Source: an uncultured Actinomycetes bacterium
GTDB lineage: Bacteria; Actinomycetota; Actinomycetes; Mycobacteriales; Mycobacteriaceae
Direction of reading: 5' to 3'
Assembly: GCA_903877095.1 (NCBI GenBank)
Contig: CAIRCP010000051.1
Span: forward strand, 31,860 to 95,859
Length of the DNA stretch: 64,000 bases
Below the pieces are notes generated by a model. That model worked only from the letters and a program-made list of their open reading frames with translations, was not told the origin of the DNA and did no database searches. This document shows positions 25,615 to 36,492 of this stretch, piece by piece; positions within the stretch are counted from its first letter, which is position 1, and every line of letters begins with the position of its first letter. A program made the position numbers and the translations under genes.

Positions 25615-26454
25615 ATGAGCGACCGGGCACCCATTCACCTCGGGTCGGGCGAACCCATCCTGCTGCTGCACCCGTTCATGATGTCGTCCTACGTCTGGCA
25701 CGACGTGGCGCCGGCCATCGCGCGCACCGGCCGTTACGAGGTGTTCGCACCGTCGATGGCCGGGCACAACGGAGGCCCCACGACCCAGTCCTGGTTCTTG
25801 GATACCAAGACCCTGGCCGACCATGTGGAATGCCAGATGGACGAATTAGGTTGGGAGACAGCACATATCGTCGGCAACTCGCTGGGCGGCTGGGTGGCGT
25901 TCGAGTTGGAGCGGCGCGGACGCGCCCGCACGCTGACCGGCATCGCGCCGGCCGGCGGCTGGCACCGCTGGTCCCCGGTCAAATACGAGATCGTCGCGAA
26001 GTTCGTCGCCGGCCTTCCGGTGTGGCTGACGGCGTTGGTGCTGCGCCAGCGAGCCGCGAAACTGCCGGGCGCAAAGGCGGCCGCCAGCGTGCCGTGCAGT
26101 GCTACCCCTGCGGGCCTGTCGGATGCCGACCTACGCGAGATCATCGAGGATGTCACGCATTGCCGCGCGTACTACCAACTGCTGGTCAAGGCGCTGCTGC
26201 TGCCGGGACTGATGGAACTGGCGAGTATCCACACGCCCACCAACCTGGTGATCTGCGAGAGAGACCGGGTGCTGCCCCACCCCCGCTACACCAAACACTT
26301 CCTGAAGCACATTCCCGATATCGACAAAGTGACCATCCTCGCCAATGTCGGGCATATTCCGATGTTCGAGCAGCCCCAGGTGATCGCGGACCTGATCATC
26401 GCCTGGGTGGACGAGCACGAGCCGCGGCTGCGCCAAATCTCGTCGGCAGGCTAG
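25615..26454 (+). CDS. Alpha/beta-fold hydrolase
   Basis: This cytosolic serine hydrolase of the alpha/beta superfamily has no substrate I can assign. The 279-residue protein has LLLHPFMMSS (oxyanion loop) and the nucleophile elbow GNSLGG (Ser about 88). The acid is probably in ICERDRVLPH and the catalytic His in NVGHIPMFEQP. The triad is complete, in contrast to the neighbouring broken epoxide hydrolase. ATG 25615 begins MSDRAPIHLGSGEPILLLHP, the natural start of the domain; the frame is open far upstream only because it is antisense to xth. It is convergent with icd, five bases between stops. Confidence 0.85.
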   Translation: MSDRAPIHLGSGEPILLLHPFMMSSYVWHDVAPAIARTGRYEVFAPSMAGHNGGPTTQSWFLDTKTLADHVECQMDELGWETAHIVGNSLGGWVAFELERRGRARTLTGIAPAGGWHRWSPVKYEIVAKFVAGLPVWLTALVLRQRAAKLPGAKAAASVPCSATPAGLSDADLREIIEDVTHCRAYYQLLVKALLLPGLMELASIHTPTNLVICERDRVLPHPRYTKHFLKHIPDIDKVTILANVGHIPMFEQPQVIADLIIAWVDEHEPRLRQISSAG

Positions 26455-26459
26455 CGGGT

Positions 26460-27677
26460 CTACGTCAGCTGCTTCTTGAGGTTGTGGGCCAGCGTGGCCA
26501 GGAACTGCTCGCTGGTCTGATACGGCTGATCAGGGCTGATCAGAAGCGCGAGGTCCTTGGTCATCTGCCCGCCCTCCACGGTGTGGATCACCACCTCTTC
26601 GAGGGTCTCGGCGAACTCGATGACCGCCGGGGTGTTGTCGAGCTTGCCGCGGTGCTGCAGGCCGCGCGTCCAGGCGAAGATCGACGCGATCGGGTTGGTG
26701 GAGGTGGGCCTGCCCTGCTGGTGCTGCCGATAGTGCCGGGTGACGGTGCCGTGCGCCGCTTCGGCCTCCACCGTCTTGCCGTCCGGGGTCAACAGCACCG
26801 AGGTCATCAGGCCCAGCGAGCCGTAGCCCTGCGCGACGATGTCGGATTCGACGTCGCCGTCGTAGTTCTTGCACGCCCAGACGTAGCCGCCCTCCCACTT
26901 CAGGCAGGACGCCACCATGTCGTCGATCAGCCGGTGCTCGTAGGTCAGCCCGCGCTTGTCGAACTCTTCTTTGTAATCCTCGTCGAAAATGCGCTGGAAC
27001 TCGTCTTTGAACATGCCGTCGTAGGCCTTGAGAATGGTGTTCTTCGTCGACAGATACACCGGATAGTTCTGCTGCAGCGCGTAGCTGAACGACGAGCGGG
27101 CGAAGTCCTGGATGGACTTCTTGAAGTTGTACATCCCCATGACCACCCCGCCGTCCTCGGGGATGTGCACCACCTCGTGCACGATCGGCTCGCTGCCGTC
27201 GTCGGGGGTGAAGCTCAGCATTACGGTGCCCGGCCGGTCCACCTTGAAGTTGGTGGCGCGGTACTGGTCGCCGAAGGCGTGCCGGCCGATGATGATCGGC
27301 TTGGTCCAGCCGGGCACCAGACGCGGGATGTTGGAGATGACGATCGGCGCACGGAAGATGGTGCCGCCAAGGATGTTGCGGATGGTGCCGTTGGGCGAGA
27401 GCCACATCTCCTTGAGGTTGAACTCCTTGACGCGGGCCTCGTCAGGAGTGATCGTGGCGCACTTGACGCCGACGTGGTGCTTGAGGATGGCGTTCGCGGA
27501 GTCGATCGTGACCTGGTCGTCGGTGGCGTCGCGGTGCTCGATGCCCAGGTCGTAGTACTCCAGGTTCACATCGAGATAGGGCAGGATCAGCGTGTCTTTG
27601 ATCAGCTTCCAGATGATTCGAGTCATCTCGTCGCCGTCGAGCTCGACAACGGTGCCTTCGACCTTGATCTTCGACAT
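26460..27677 (-). CDS. icd1: NADP-dependent isocitrate dehydrogenase
   Basis: Icd converts isocitrate and NADP+ to 2-oxoglutarate, CO2 and NADPH in the TCA cycle. The 405-residue protein is the dimeric eukaryote-like type: [17 protein letters not shown] at the N-terminus, [16 protein letters not shown] around the substrate Ser, [22 protein letters not shown], and [12 protein letters not shown]. It matches Rv3339c. It starts at ATG 27677 with a GGAGGA site upstream. A strong hairpin precedes that site in the leader. It is divergent from the riboswitch-controlled metC operon, as in M. tuberculosis. Confidence 0.97.
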   Translation of the reverse strand: MSKIKVEGTVVELDGDEMTRIIWKLIKDTLILPYLDVNLEYYDLGIEHRDATDDQVTIDSANAILKHHVGVKCATITPDEARVKEFNLKEMWLSPNGTIRNILGGTIFRAPIVISNIPRLVPGWTKPIIIGRHAFGDQYRATNFKVDRPGTVMLSFTPDDGSEPIVHEVVHIPEDGGVVMGMYNFKKSIQDFARSSFSYALQQNYPVYLSTKNTILKAYDGMFKDEFQRIFDEDYKEEFDKRGLTYEHRLIDDMVASCLKWEGGYVWACKNYDGDVESDIVAQGYGSLGLMTSVLLTPDGKTVEAEAAHGTVTRHYRQHQQGRPTSTNPIASIFAWTRGLQHRGKLDNTPAVIEFAETLEEVVIHTVEGGQMTKDLALLISPDQPYQTSEQFLATLAHNLKKQLT

Positions 27678-27697
27678 GTGAGTCGCCCATCCTCCTC

Positions 27698-27725
27698 GGC
27701 CCCGCGAGCAAGCGCTCGCGGGGCC
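27698..27725 (-). promoter_or_regulatory. Perfect 12-bp hairpin in the icd leader
   Basis: GGCCCCGCGAGC and GCTCGCGGGGCC are exact reverse complements separated by AAGC. The stem ends directly beside the icd ribosome-binding site (GGAGGA on the minus strand) and 20 bases upstream of the ATG. There is no U-run, so it does not look like an ordinary terminator. Confidence 0.7.
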
Positions 27726-27839
27726 AACATTACAAGGGGGACCACGCGCACGGAGGTCCGTCGCGCATGGTTCCGCTCACTTCGTTCACCGGATTGGCGG
27801 CTGGCCAGCAGCCGTGGGTTTGCGATACGCTTCCAAGCG

Positions 27840-27961
27840 GTCATGAGTGCCAGCGTTTAAGCCCCGGCTTGCTGGCCGGCAACCCTCCAACCGCGGTGGG
27901 GTGCCCCGGGTGCAGGACCAGGTTGAGCAGCCGTAGCGGGCTGCACGGCAAGCGCGGGTCC
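27840..27961 (+). ncRNA. SAM-IV riboswitch upstream of metC
   Basis: The sequence GTCATGAGTGCCAGCG, followed by AAGCCCCGGCTTGCTGGCCG, GCAACCCTCC, GCGGTGGGGTGCCCCGGGTG, CCAGGTTGAG and CGGCAAGCGCGGGTC, agrees closely with the mycobacterial SAM-IV riboswitch known from metC/metX leaders. It senses S-adenosylmethionine and lowers expression of methionine biosynthesis. Helices can be drawn by eye, for example GCCCCGG/CCGGC and GGGGTGCCCC. It lies about 150 bases upstream of metC; a ribosome-binding AGGAG is at 28100-28104. The remaining 27962-28099 leader shows no gene. Confidence 0.93.
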
Positions 27962-28114
27962 GCCATGACGGGCCCCCCGAGTAGACAGGGAAACCTGATG
28001 CGGAGCCCTCATATGTGTCGCTGTCGGTGAGTAGTACCGGCGCCGCCCCGTCACCCCCCTGATGCCGCCGCGCCGTTCCCCACCCTCAGCGATACCCCAG
28101 GAGCGAGACACCCC

Positions 28115-29500
28115 ATGAGCAATGAAAAACCGACCACCGACACTTGGTCCTTCGAGACCAAGCAGATCCACGCCGGCCAGACCTCGGACCCCACGACCAA
28201 CGCCCGGGCCCTACCGATCTACCAGACCACCTCCTACACCTTCGATAGCACCGACCACGCCGCGGCGCTATTCGGTCTGGCCGAGCCGGGCAACATCTAC
28301 ACCCGGCTGATGAATCCGACCACCGACGTCGTCGAGCAGCGCATCGCCGCACTGGAGGGCGGAGTCGCCGCGTTGTTCCTGTCCTCGGGCCAGGCGGCGG
28401 AGACGTTCGCGATCCTCAACCTCGCCGGCGCCGGCGATCACATCGTCTCCAGCCCGCGACTGTACGGCGGCACCTACAACCTGCTGCACTACACGCTGCC
28501 CAAACTCGGGATCGAGACCACCTTCGTCGAAGACCCCGATGACCTCGACTCCTGGCAGGCCGCGGTGCGTCCCAACACCAAGGCGTTCTTCGGTGAGACG
28601 ATCTCCAACCCGAAGATCGACATCCTCGACATACCCGGGGTTTCGTCGGTCGCCCACGCCAACGGGGTACCGCTGATCGTGGACAACACCATCGCGACGC
28701 CGTACCTGATCCAGCCGCTGTCCCACGGCGCGGACATCGTGGTCCACTCGGCGACCAAGTACCTGGGCGGGCACGGCACCGCGATCGCCGGCGTGATCGT
28801 CGACGGCGGCACCTTCGACTGGCGCGTTGAAAAATCTGGGCAAGCGCGCTTCCCCGGTTTCACCACCCCGGATCCGAGTTATCACGGTGTGGTGTTCGCC
28901 AACCTCGGCGCCCCGGCGTACGCGCTGAAGGCCCGGGTGCAACTGCTGCGTGACCTCGGTTCGGCCGCGTCCCCGTTCAACGCGTTCCTGATCGCGCAGG
29001 GCCTGGAGACGTTGAGTCTGCGCATCGAACGGCACGTCGCCAACGCCCAGAAAGTCGCGGAGTTCCTGGCCGCGCACGACGGCGTGGTCAGCGTCAACTA
29101 CGCGGGCCTGCCGAGTTCACCCTGGTACGAGCGAGGAAAGAAGCTGGCGCCCAAGGGGACCGGTGCGGTGCTGTCGTTCGAGCTGGCCGGCGAGGGGCAG
29201 GCTGCCGTGGAAAAAGGTAAAGCGTTCGTCAACGCGCTGACGCTGCACAGCCACGTCGCCAACATCGGCGATGTGCGCTCCCTGGTGATCCACCCGGCGT
29301 CCACCACCCACCAGCAACTCTCCCCCGAGGAGCAGCTGGCCACCGGGGTCACCCCCGGGCTGGTGCGGCTGGCGGTCGGGCTGGAGGGGATCGACGACAT
29401 CCTCGCCGATCTGGAACGCGGCTTCGCAGCCGCCAGATCATTGTCCGGCGCTAGCGGTGACGGGCTGGCAACGGACCCGCGCGCCGTGGCGGCCATTTGA
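28115..29500 (+). CDS. metC: O-acetylhomoserine sulfhydrylase
   Basis: This cytosolic PLP enzyme makes homocysteine from O-acetylhomoserine and sulfide, the step after MetA. The 461-residue protein has [45 protein letters not shown] and the PLP-lysine motif [11 protein letters not shown]. It corresponds to Rv3340 (called metC in M. tuberculosis annotation, although it is a MetY-type sulfhydrylase). It starts at ATG 28115 ([21 protein letters not shown]). It is the first gene of metC-metA-methyltransferase and should be controlled by the SAM-IV riboswitch. Confidence 0.96.
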   Translation: MSNEKPTTDTWSFETKQIHAGQTSDPTTNARALPIYQTTSYTFDSTDHAAALFGLAEPGNIYTRLMNPTTDVVEQRIAALEGGVAALFLSSGQAAETFAILNLAGAGDHIVSSPRLYGGTYNLLHYTLPKLGIETTFVEDPDDLDSWQAAVRPNTKAFFGETISNPKIDILDIPGVSSVAHANGVPLIVDNTIATPYLIQPLSHGADIVVHSATKYLGGHGTAIAGVIVDGGTFDWRVEKSGQARFPGFTTPDPSYHGVVFANLGAPAYALKARVQLLRDLGSAASPFNAFLIAQGLETLSLRIERHVANAQKVAEFLAAHDGVVSVNYAGLPSSPWYERGKKLAPKGTGAVLSFELAGEGQAAVEKGKAFVNALTLHSHVANIGDVRSLVIHPASTTHQQLSPEEQLATGVTPGLVRLAVGLEGIDDILADLERGFAAARSLSGASGDGLATDPRAVAAI

Positions 29501-29511
29501 GTGAGCCGGAT

Positions 29512-30654
29512 ATGACCCTCTCCTACCAGCGAATCGAGACACTGCCCGCCGAGGGTGAGATCGGCGTGGTGGACATCGGCGCGCTGACCTGCGAGCGCGG
29601 CGCGGTAATCGACAACGTGTCGATCGCCGTGCAGCGCTGGGGCGAACTCTCGCCGAAGCGCGACAACGTCGTGGTGGTGCTGCATGCGCTCACCGGCGAC
29701 TCGCACGTGATCGGCCCGGCCGGTCCCGGCCATCCCACCCCCGGCTGGTGGGACGGCGTGATCGGCCCCGGGGCCCCGATCGACACCAACCGCTGGTGCG
29801 CGGTGTCGACCAACGTGCTGGGCGGGTGCCGCGGTTCGACGGGTCCCAGCTCGCTGGCCAGAGATGGGAAACCCTGGGGCTCGCGGTTTCCGTTGATCAC
29901 CGTGCGCGACCAGGTCAACGCTGACGTCGCCGCGCTGGCGGCGCTGGGCATCACCGAGGTGGCCGCGGTCGTCGGCGGGTCGATGGGCGGGGCACGCGCG
30001 CTGGAGTGGATGGTCGGCTATCCCGACCGGGTTCGGGCGGCGCTGGTGCTGGCCGTCGGCGCGCGGGCCACCGCCGACCAGATTGGCACCCAGAGCTCGC
30101 AGATCGCGGCCATCACCACCGACCCGAACTGGCAGGGCGGCGACTACCACGGCACCGGGCGCTCCCCTGACACCGGCCTGCAGCTGGCCCGCCGGTTCGC
30201 CCACCTGACCTACCGCGGCGAAACCGAGTTGGACACCCGGTTCGGCAATGACGGCCAGGGCAGCGGGGACGATCAGGAGGATCCCCTGTCCGGTGGCCGG
30301 TATGCGGTGCAGAGTTACCTGGAATATCAGGGCGCCAAGCTGATCCAGCGGTTCGACGCCGGCAGCTATGTGACCCTGACCCAGACGCTGTCCAACCACG
30401 ACGTGGGGCGCGGGCGGGGCGGCGTCGCCGCCGCGCTGCGGTCCTGTCCGGTGCCGACGGTGGTCGGCGGCATCACCTCCGACCGGCTCTACCCGCTGCG
30501 GCTGCAGCAGGAATTGGCCGATCTGCTGCCGGGCTGCGAGCGGCTGAACGTCGTGGAGTCCATCTACGGACACGACGGCTTCCTCATCGAAACCGAGGCG
30601 GTCGGTGAGTTGGTGCGCGAGGCGCTGGCGCTGGCCGACGAGCAGCGCCGATGA
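29512..30654 (+). CDS. metA: Homoserine O-acetyltransferase
   Basis: MetA (MetX-type) transfers acetyl from acetyl-CoA to homoserine, the first committed step to methionine. It is an alpha/beta-hydrolase-fold enzyme. The 380-residue protein has [10 protein letters not shown], the [15 protein letters not shown] segment, nucleophile elbow [13 protein letters not shown], and a late YGHDGFLIE His; the acid Asp precedes it. I chose ATG 29512. A TTG at 29497 overlapping the metC stop is in frame and would add five residues. The stop overlaps the following methyltransferase start (ATGA). Confidence 0.95.
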   Translation: MTLSYQRIETLPAEGEIGVVDIGALTCERGAVIDNVSIAVQRWGELSPKRDNVVVVLHALTGDSHVIGPAGPGHPTPGWWDGVIGPGAPIDTNRWCAVSTNVLGGCRGSTGPSSLARDGKPWGSRFPLITVRDQVNADVAALAALGITEVAAVVGGSMGGARALEWMVGYPDRVRAALVLAVGARATADQIGTQSSQIAAITTDPNWQGGDYHGTGRSPDTGLQLARRFAHLTYRGETELDTRFGNDGQGSGDDQEDPLSGGRYAVQSYLEYQGAKLIQRFDAGSYVTLTQTLSNHDVGRGRGGVAAALRSCPVPTVVGGITSDRLYPLRLQQELADLLPGCERLNVVESIYGHDGFLIETEAVGELVREALALADEQRR

Positions 30655-31397
30655 ATGACGGCGGAAAGAAGGAACGGTCGCTGTCGTTCGGCGCGCAGGC
30701 TTCGGCCTACGAACGGGGCCGGCCGTCGTATCCGCCGGAGGCGGTCGACTGGCTGCTGGCATCGGATCCAACGGCCCCGGTGCGCGACGTGCTGGACCTC
30801 GGTGCCGGCACCGGCAAGCTGACCAGCCGACTGGTGGAACGCGGTCTCAACGTGGTGGCCGTCGACCCCATCGCCGAATTGCTCGACGTGCTGCGCGCGA
30901 CGCTGCCTGACACCCCCGCACTACTGGGCACCGCCGAGCAAATTCCGCTGCCGGACAACAGCATTGACGCCGTGCTGGTGGCACAGGCCTGGCATTGGTT
31001 CGACCCCGACCGGGCAGCGGCCGAGATAGCGCGGGTATTGCGGCCGGGTGGACGACTCGGGCTGCTGTGGAATGTGCGCGACGAAAGGCTGGGCTGGGTC
31101 AAGGAGTTCGGGCACATCGTCGGCCTTGAGTACGACTGGGCGAACCGAACCATCGTGCTGCCCACGCCGTTCGTCGATGTGCAGACCCACCAGGTGGAGT
31201 GGACGAACTACATCACCCCGCAGGCCCTGATCGACTACGTCGCCTCCCGCAGTTACTGCATCACCTCTCCGGCCCATGTCCGCACCCGCACCCTGGAGGA
31301 CGTGCGCCACCTGCTGGCCACCCACCCGGCGCTGGCCGGCGCGCAGGGCATCGCCCTGCCCTACGTGACGGTGTGCGCCCGGGCGGTGCTGACTTAG
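30651..31397 (+). CDS. SAM-dependent methyltransferase (Rv3342-like)
   Basis: A class I methyltransferase of the Methyltransf_11 type. In the 248-residue protein [15 protein letters not shown] (residues 44-58) is the SAM-binding motif I, VVAVDPI is motif II, and [13 protein letters not shown] plus [16 protein letters not shown] complete the fold. The substrate is unknown. The first ATG overlaps the metA stop by four bases, so it is translated with the methionine genes and sits under the SAM riboswitch. That is a logical place for an enzyme consuming SAM. It matches Rv3342. Confidence 0.9.
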   Translation: MNDGGKKERSLSFGAQASAYERGRPSYPPEAVDWLLASDPTAPVRDVLDLGAGTGKLTSRLVERGLNVVAVDPIAELLDVLRATLPDTPALLGTAEQIPLPDNSIDAVLVAQAWHWFDPDRAAAEIARVLRPGGRLGLLWNVRDERLGWVKEFGHIVGLEYDWANRTIVLPTPFVDVQTHQVEWTNYITPQALIDYVASRSYCITSPAHVRTRTLEDVRHLLATHPALAGAQGIALPYVTVCARAVLT

Positions 31398-31687
31398 CTG
31401 GTTCCCAGCGGGTCGATGGTGTACGCGGTGTAGACCATCACCAGGCTGATGGTCGTCATGGTGGCGAAGTCCAGTGATTTGGTCCGGACCACCAGCAGCC
31501 CTGCCCGATCCTCCGGAAGCACCAGTCGCAGCGCCGCGGCGACGCCCACCCCGACCCCGATCAGGAACGCCCCGCGGCGCCAGAACCCGGCGGCGACCAA
31601 AATCAGCGCGACCACGAAGATTCCCGCGACAGTCAGGATCGGCCACTGCGACCGCACCAGACGCCGGGCGTATTCGCGGGCCGTCAC
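31394..31687 (-). CDS. DUF3017 small membrane protein
   Basis: The 97-residue protein has three hydrophobic segments ([55 protein letters not shown]) separated by short basic loops. It fits the actinobacterial DUF3017 family; the function is unknown. The GTG at 31687 overlaps the folD stop (GTGA), so folD and this gene form an operon, as Rv3356c-Rv3355c do. Its stop overlaps the stop of the convergent methyltransferase by four bases. Confidence 0.88.
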   Translation of the reverse strand: MTAREYARRLVRSQWPILTVAGIFVVALILVAAGFWRRGAFLIGVGVGVAAALRLVLPEDRAGLLVVRTKSLDFATMTTISLVMVYTAYTIDPLGTS

Positions 31688-32571
31688 CGCCGGGCTTCTG
31701 CCAGATCCGATTCCGCCCGTTCGACGACGTTGGTCAGCAGGAACGCTCTGGTCAACGGGCCGACACCGCCCGGGTTGGGTGACACATAGCCGGCGACGCC
31801 CCACACGTCGGGGGCGACGTCGCCGGTCAGTTTGCCGTCGACCCGGCTGACGCCCACGTCGACCACCGCAGCGCCCGGGCGCACCATGTCGGCGGTGAGC
31901 ATGTGCGGCACGCCGACGGCGGCCACCACGACGTCGGCCTGCCTGGTCAACGCGGCGAGGTCACGAGTTCCGGTGTGGCACAACGTCACTGTGGCGTTCT
32001 CCGTGCGCCGGGTCAGCAGCAGGCCCAGCGGGCGGCCCACGGTGACACCGCGGCCGATCACCACCACATGCGAGCCGTCGATCGGCACGTCGTAGCGGCG
32101 CAGCAGGGCCACGATGCCGCGCGGGGTGCAGGGCAGCGGTGCCGGCTCGTTGAGAACCAGGCGGCCCAGGTTGGTGGGATGCAGACCGTCGGCGTCCTTG
32201 GCGGGGTCGATGCGTTCCAGCGCCGCGTTCTCGTCCAGATGGCGCGGCAGCGGTAGCTGCACGATGTAGCCGGTGCAGTCCGGGTTGGCGTTGAGTTCGT
32301 CGATGGTGTCGTTCAACTGGGCGGTACTGGCATCTGCCGGCAGATCCCGGCGGATCGAGGTGATGCCGACCTTTGCACAGTCGGAGTGCTTGCCGCGGAC
32401 GTACGCATGCGAACCGGGGTCGTCGCCGACCAGAACGGTGCCCAGTCCCGGCGGCCGGCCGGCCCCACCGTCGCGCTCAGTCAGCACGGCCACGCGCTTC
32501 CTGAGATCGACGAAAATCTCGTCGCGGGTGAGCTTGCCGTCCAAGGTCTTCGCGACATCGCCCGTTTGCAT
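31684..32571 (-). CDS. folD: Bifunctional methylenetetrahydrofolate dehydrogenase/cyclohydrolase
   Basis: FolD interconverts methylene-, methenyl- and formyl-tetrahydrofolate using NADP. The 295-residue protein has [24 protein letters not shown] with the catalytic Lys, [53 protein letters not shown], and [13 protein letters not shown]. The best start is ATG 32571 ([14 protein letters not shown]); an ATG five codons upstream lies in a CATATG shared with the divergent gene. M. tuberculosis has the relJ-relK toxin-antitoxin pair next to folD; there is none here. Confidence 0.95.
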   Translation of the reverse strand: MQTGDVAKTLDGKLTRDEIFVDLRKRVAVLTERDGGAGRPPGLGTVLVGDDPGSHAYVRGKHSDCAKVGITSIRRDLPADASTAQLNDTIDELNANPDCTGYIVQLPLPRHLDENAALERIDPAKDADGLHPTNLGRLVLNEPAPLPCTPRGIVALLRRYDVPIDGSHVVVIGRGVTVGRPLGLLLTRRTENATVTLCHTGTRDLAALTRQADVVVAAVGVPHMLTADMVRPGAAVVDVGVSRVDGKLTGDVAPDVWGVAGYVSPNPGGVGPLTRAFLLTNVVERAESDLAEARR

Positions 32572-32586
32572 GGCTACATTTTCCAT

Positions 32587-33777
32587 ATGGCCGTTGTGGG
32601 GGATGTGTTCAGCCCGGCCCGACTCGGCCCGATCACGCTGCGCAACCGGATCATCAAAGCCGCCACCTTCGAGGCGCGAACCCCGGGCGGGCTGGTCAGC
32701 GACGATCTGATCGCCTTCCACCGCGCGATGGCGGCCGGCGGGGTGGGCATGACGACCGTCGCCTACTGCGCGGTTAGCCCGGGCGGACGCACCGACGGCG
32801 CCGCCTTGTGGATGCGTCCCGAAGCCGTCCCGGGCCTGCGCCGGCTGACCGACGCCGTGCACGCCGAGGGCGCGGCGATCAGCGCCCAGATCGGACATGC
32901 CGGTCCGGTCGCCAACGCCCGCTCCAACAACGCACCCGCCCTGGCGCCGGTCAAGTTCTTCAATCCGCTGTCGATGAGGTTCGCACGGCACGCGACCAAA
33001 GCTGACATCGACGGGGTGATCGCAGCGCACGCCCGTGCGGTCCGGTACGCGATCGAGGCTGGGTTCGACGCCGTCGAGATCCACCTGGGTCACAACTACC
33101 TGGCCAGCGCCTTCCTGTCGCCGCTGGTCAACAGGCGCAGCGACGAATTCGGCGGGTCGCTGGAGAACCGGGCGCGAGTGGCCCGCGGCATCATCCGCGC
33201 GGTCCGCCAGGAGGTTGAGAGAGACGGGCACGGCTCCATCGCGGTGACCGCGAAACTCAACATGGCCGACGGCGTGCGCGGCGGTATCTCGATCGAGGAG
33301 TCGTTGCAGACGGCCCGCTGGCTGCAGGACGACGGCGGCGTGGACGCCCTGGAACTGACCGCCGGAAGTTCGCTGGTGAACCCGATGTACCTGTTCCGAG
33401 GCGACGCGCCGATCAAGGAATTCTCGGCGGCCTTCAAGCCCCCGTTGCGCTGGGGGATGCGGATGACGGGCACCAAGTTCCTGCGTGAGTACCCCTACCG
33501 GGACGCCTTCCTGATGCGCGATGCCGAACAGTTCCGTCGCGAACTGACGATGCCGCTGATCCTGCTGGGCGGAATCACCAACCGGACGACCATGGACGAC
33601 GCGATGGCGGCCGGATTCGACTTCGTCGCCATGGGCCGGGCACTGCTGGCCGAACCGGACTTGATCAACCGGATCCGAGCCGACGGTTCGGTGCGGTCGA
33701 TCTGCGACCACTGCAACAAATGCATGCCGACGATCTACACCCGGACGCACTGCGTGGTCACCGGCGGTCCCGACTGA
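32587..33777 (+). CDS. NADH:flavin oxidoreductase, old yellow enzyme family (Rv3359-like)
   Basis: A FMN-dependent TIM-barrel oxidoreductase that probably reduces activated double bonds; substrate unknown. The 396-residue protein has [67 protein letters not shown] and [12 protein letters not shown]. It ends with [17 protein letters not shown], which resembles the Cys cluster of Fe-S-containing members, but without their C-terminal domains. The length is short-form. Start ATG 32587 lies 15 bases from the divergent folD start, so the two promoters must overlap the genes or be very compact. Confidence 0.9.
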   Translation: MAVVGDVFSPARLGPITLRNRIIKAATFEARTPGGLVSDDLIAFHRAMAAGGVGMTTVAYCAVSPGGRTDGAALWMRPEAVPGLRRLTDAVHAEGAAISAQIGHAGPVANARSNNAPALAPVKFFNPLSMRFARHATKADIDGVIAAHARAVRYAIEAGFDAVEIHLGHNYLASAFLSPLVNRRSDEFGGSLENRARVARGIIRAVRQEVERDGHGSIAVTAKLNMADGVRGGISIEESLQTARWLQDDGGVDALELTAGSSLVNPMYLFRGDAPIKEFSAAFKPPLRWGMRMTGTKFLREYPYRDAFLMRDAEQFRRELTMPLILLGGITNRTTMDDAMAAGFDFVAMGRALLAEPDLINRIRADGSVRSICDHCNKCMPTIYTRTHCVVTGGPD

Positions 33778-33849
33778 CGATCCCCAGCCGTCGACCGACA
33801 ACGCGGCACAGTGCAGCGAGCCGCTGAGGCGGCCGGGAGTGGAGATAAA

Positions 33850-36483
33850 GTGGCGCCGATGAACGCGCCCGTCCTCACCGTCCGGTACAACGGCCCGCCC
33901 CGGACTTTCGCCCCGGGACACGATGTCGTCGTCGGTCGCGACCTGCGCGCCGACGTTCGCATCGCACACCCACTGGTCTCACGCGCGCACGTGGTGCTGC
34001 GATTCGACCGGGGGCGCTGGGTCGCGGTGGACAACGGCTCACTCAACGGGCTCTACGTCCACGGCCGTCGGGTCCAGGAAGTCGACATCGCCGACGGCAC
34101 GACGGTCAACATCGGCAACCCCGACGGACCGCCGCTCACCTTCGAGGTCGGACACCAGGACGGATCGGCCGGGCGGCCCCCGCAGTCCTCGCCCAGTATC
34201 GAGACACCGACGGTGATGATCGAGCAGCCGACCGAACGCCAACCGGGCTGGGGGTCGCCGGAGGGCAGGAGCGCAGCGACCCGGGATTCGCGACAGCAGC
34301 CGGTCTACCCGCCGCCGTACCAGAGCCGGCCCGTCCCCGTGCCGCCACCGCCGCCACCACCGCCCCCGCCGGCCGCACCGGAAACGCTGGACGCCGCCCC
34401 GACCCAGATCCGACGACCCAAAGCGACCACGACGACGTCGTCGAACATCGGCACGTCGCACACGGGCACGTCGAACATAGGCTCGTCGAATATGGGCTCG
34501 TCGGCGAACCTCGGCACCACGATGCTGAAGAAACTGCGGCCCGGTTCGTCGGCAGCCGCGCCGCCCGGGTCCCTGAGGATCGGCCGGGCCAGCGACAACG
34601 ACATCGTCGTCGCCGATGTGCTGGCGTCACGGCACCACGCGACGTTGATCCCCACCCCGGGCGGGGCCGAGATCCGCGACAACAAGTCGATCAATGGCAC
34701 CTTCGTCAACGGCAACCGGGTGGACGCCGCTCTGCTCGGCGAGGGCGACGTGGTGACGATCGGCAACGACGACCTCGTCTTCTCCGACGGGACGCTGGTC
34801 CGCCGCGAGGCGACCGCGGCGGACACCGGAACCGGCGGGCTCGACGTGCGCGGCGTGACGTGGACGATCGAAGGAAACAAGACGCTGCTGGAGAACATCT
34901 CCTTGACGGCCCGGCCTGGCACGCTGACCGCGGTGATCGGGCCGTCCGGGGCCGGCAAGTCGACCCTGGCCAAACAGGTCGCCGGTTACACCCACCCGAC
35001 CAGCGGGACGGTCACCTTCGAGGGCCACAACATCCACGCCGACTACGCCTCGCTGCGGTCCCGGATCGGCATGGTGCCCCAGGACGACGTGGTGCACGGT
35101 CAACTCACGGTCAACCAGGCGCTGATGTACGCCGCCGAATTGCGGCTGCCGCCCGACACCACCAAGGAGGACCGCCAGCAGGTGGTCGAGCAGGTGCTGG
35201 CGGAGTTGGAGATGTCCCAGCACACCGAGACGCGGGTGGACAAGCTTTCCGGCGGCCAGCGCAAGCGGGCCTCGGTGGCGCTCGAACTGCTCACCGGTCC
35301 GTCGCTGCTGATCCTCGACGAACCCACCTCGGGACTGGATCCGGCCCTGGACCGGCAGGTCATGACGATGCTGCGTCAGTTGGCCGACGCCGGCCGCGTG
35401 GTGCTGGTCGTCACCCACTCGCTGACCTACCTGGACGTCTGCGACCAGGTGTTGCTGCTGGCGCCGGGGGGCAAGACCGCGTTCTGTGGTCCGCCGGCCG
35501 AGATCGGCCCTGCCATGGGCACGACCAACTGGGCCGACATCTTCTCCTCGGTGGCCAGTGATCCGCAGGGCGCCAATGACCGCTATCTGGCGCACAGCGG
35601 GCCGCAGCCCGAGCCTCCGCCGGCCGATGAGCCGTCGGACCTCGGCGCTCCCGTGCATACCAGCCTGCGGCGGCAGTTCTCCACGATCGTGCGCCGCCAG
35701 GCCCGGCTGATCGTGTCCGACCGTGGATATTTCTTCTTCCTGGCCTTGCTGCCGTTCATCATGGGCGTGCTGTCGCTGGCGGTGCCCGGTGATGTCGGCT
35801 TCGGCAAGCCCGATCCGATGGGCGGATCCCCCAACGAGCCGGGGCAGATTCTGGTCTTCCTCAACGTCGGGGCGGTGTTCATGGGCACCGCGCTGACCAT
35901 CCGCGACCTGATCGGCGAGCGCGCGATCTTCCGGCGAGAGCAGGCGGTCGGGTTATCGACGACCGCCTACCTGCTGGCCAAGGTCTGCGTCTACACACTG
36001 TTCGCGGTGCTGCAGTCGGCCATCATGGTCTCGATCGTGGTCTGGGGCAAGGGTGGGCCGACCCAGGGTGCCGTGGCGCTGGGCAATCCCTCGCTCGAGT
36101 TGTTCGCCACCATCGCCGCCACCTGCGTCGCGTCCGCCAACCTGGGGCTGTTGTTGTCGTCGGTGGCCAAGTCCAACGAACAGATCATGCCGCTGCTGGT
36201 GGTCGCGATTATGAGCCAGTTGGTGTTCTCCGGCGGCATGGTCCCGGTCACCAATCGCATTGTGCTCGACCAGATGTCGTGGTTCACCCCGGCTCGATGG
36301 GGATTCGCCGCGTCGGCCTCGACGGTGGATCTGGTGAATCAGGTGCCCGGCCCGCTGACGCCGAAGGACCGGTGGTGGAAGCACACCGGCTCCAGTTGGT
36401 GGTTCGATATGGCCATGCTGGCGGGCTTGAGCGTGTTGTACCTGGGGATGGTGCGCTGGAAGATCCGGCTGAAGTCGGCTTAG
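33850..36483 (+). CDS. FHA-domain ABC transporter (Rv1747-like)
   Basis: A half-ABC exporter with two forkhead-associated (FHA) domains. In M. tuberculosis, Rv1747 is regulated by phosphothreonine binding through the kinase PknF. The 877-residue protein has FHA-1 (about 5-100, [10 protein letters not shown]...SRAH...NGSLNG) and a Pro/Ser/Thr linker (105-235). FHA-2 follows (236-320, GRASDNDIV...SRHH), then an ABC domain with Walker A GPSGAGKS (364-371), LSGGQRKR and [10 protein letters not shown]. Six membrane segments follow from about 630. GTG 33850 has GGAG five bases upstream; ATG 33859 is the alternative. No pknF is adjacent. Linker residues 136-148 come from a genomic repeat. Confidence 0.93.
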   Translation: MAPMNAPVLTVRYNGPPRTFAPGHDVVVGRDLRADVRIAHPLVSRAHVVLRFDRGRWVAVDNGSLNGLYVHGRRVQEVDIADGTTVNIGNPDGPPLTFEVGHQDGSAGRPPQSSPSIETPTVMIEQPTERQPGWGSPEGRSAATRDSRQQPVYPPPYQSRPVPVPPPPPPPPPPAAPETLDAAPTQIRRPKATTTTSSNIGTSHTGTSNIGSSNMGSSANLGTTMLKKLRPGSSAAAPPGSLRIGRASDNDIVVADVLASRHHATLIPTPGGAEIRDNKSINGTFVNGNRVDAALLGEGDVVTIGNDDLVFSDGTLVRREATAADTGTGGLDVRGVTWTIEGNKTLLENISLTARPGTLTAVIGPSGAGKSTLAKQVAGYTHPTSGTVTFEGHNIHADYASLRSRIGMVPQDDVVHGQLTVNQALMYAAELRLPPDTTKEDRQQVVEQVLAELEMSQHTETRVDKLSGGQRKRASVALELLTGPSLLILDEPTSGLDPALDRQVMTMLRQLADAGRVVLVVTHSLTYLDVCDQVLLLAPGGKTAFCGPPAEIGPAMGTTNWADIFSSVASDPQGANDRYLAHSGPQPEPPPADEPSDLGAPVHTSLRRQFSTIVRRQARLIVSDRGYFFFLALLPFIMGVLSLAVPGDVGFGKPDPMGGSPNEPGQILVFLNVGAVFMGTALTIRDLIGERAIFRREQAVGLSTTAYLLAKVCVYTLFAVLQSAIMVSIVVWGKGGPTQGAVALGNPSLELFATIAATCVASANLGLLLSSVAKSNEQIMPLLVVAIMSQLVFSGGMVPVTNRIVLDQMSWFTPARWGFAASASTVDLVNQVPGPLTPKDRWWKHTGSSWWFDMAMLAGLSVLYLGMVRWKIRLKSA
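34259..34288 (+). repeat. Copy of the GC-rich interspersed repeat inside the FHA-ABC gene
   Basis: GGAGGGCAGGAGCGCAGCGA followed by CCCGGGATT is identical over 29 bases to the units at 38002-38073. It is read in frame as [12 protein letters not shown] within the disordered linker between the two FHA domains, so it does not break the protein. Confidence 0.85.
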
Positions 36484-36492
36484 GCTCTGACC

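Noticed and set aside
29497..29511. TTG start of metA overlapping the metC stop
   Set aside because: ATG 29512 is nearer to the conserved start and TTG starts are uncommon; kept only as an alternative.
30900..31646. Open frame antisense to the methyltransferase and DUF3017 genes
   Set aside because: Shadow of two recognised coding regions with no independent signal.
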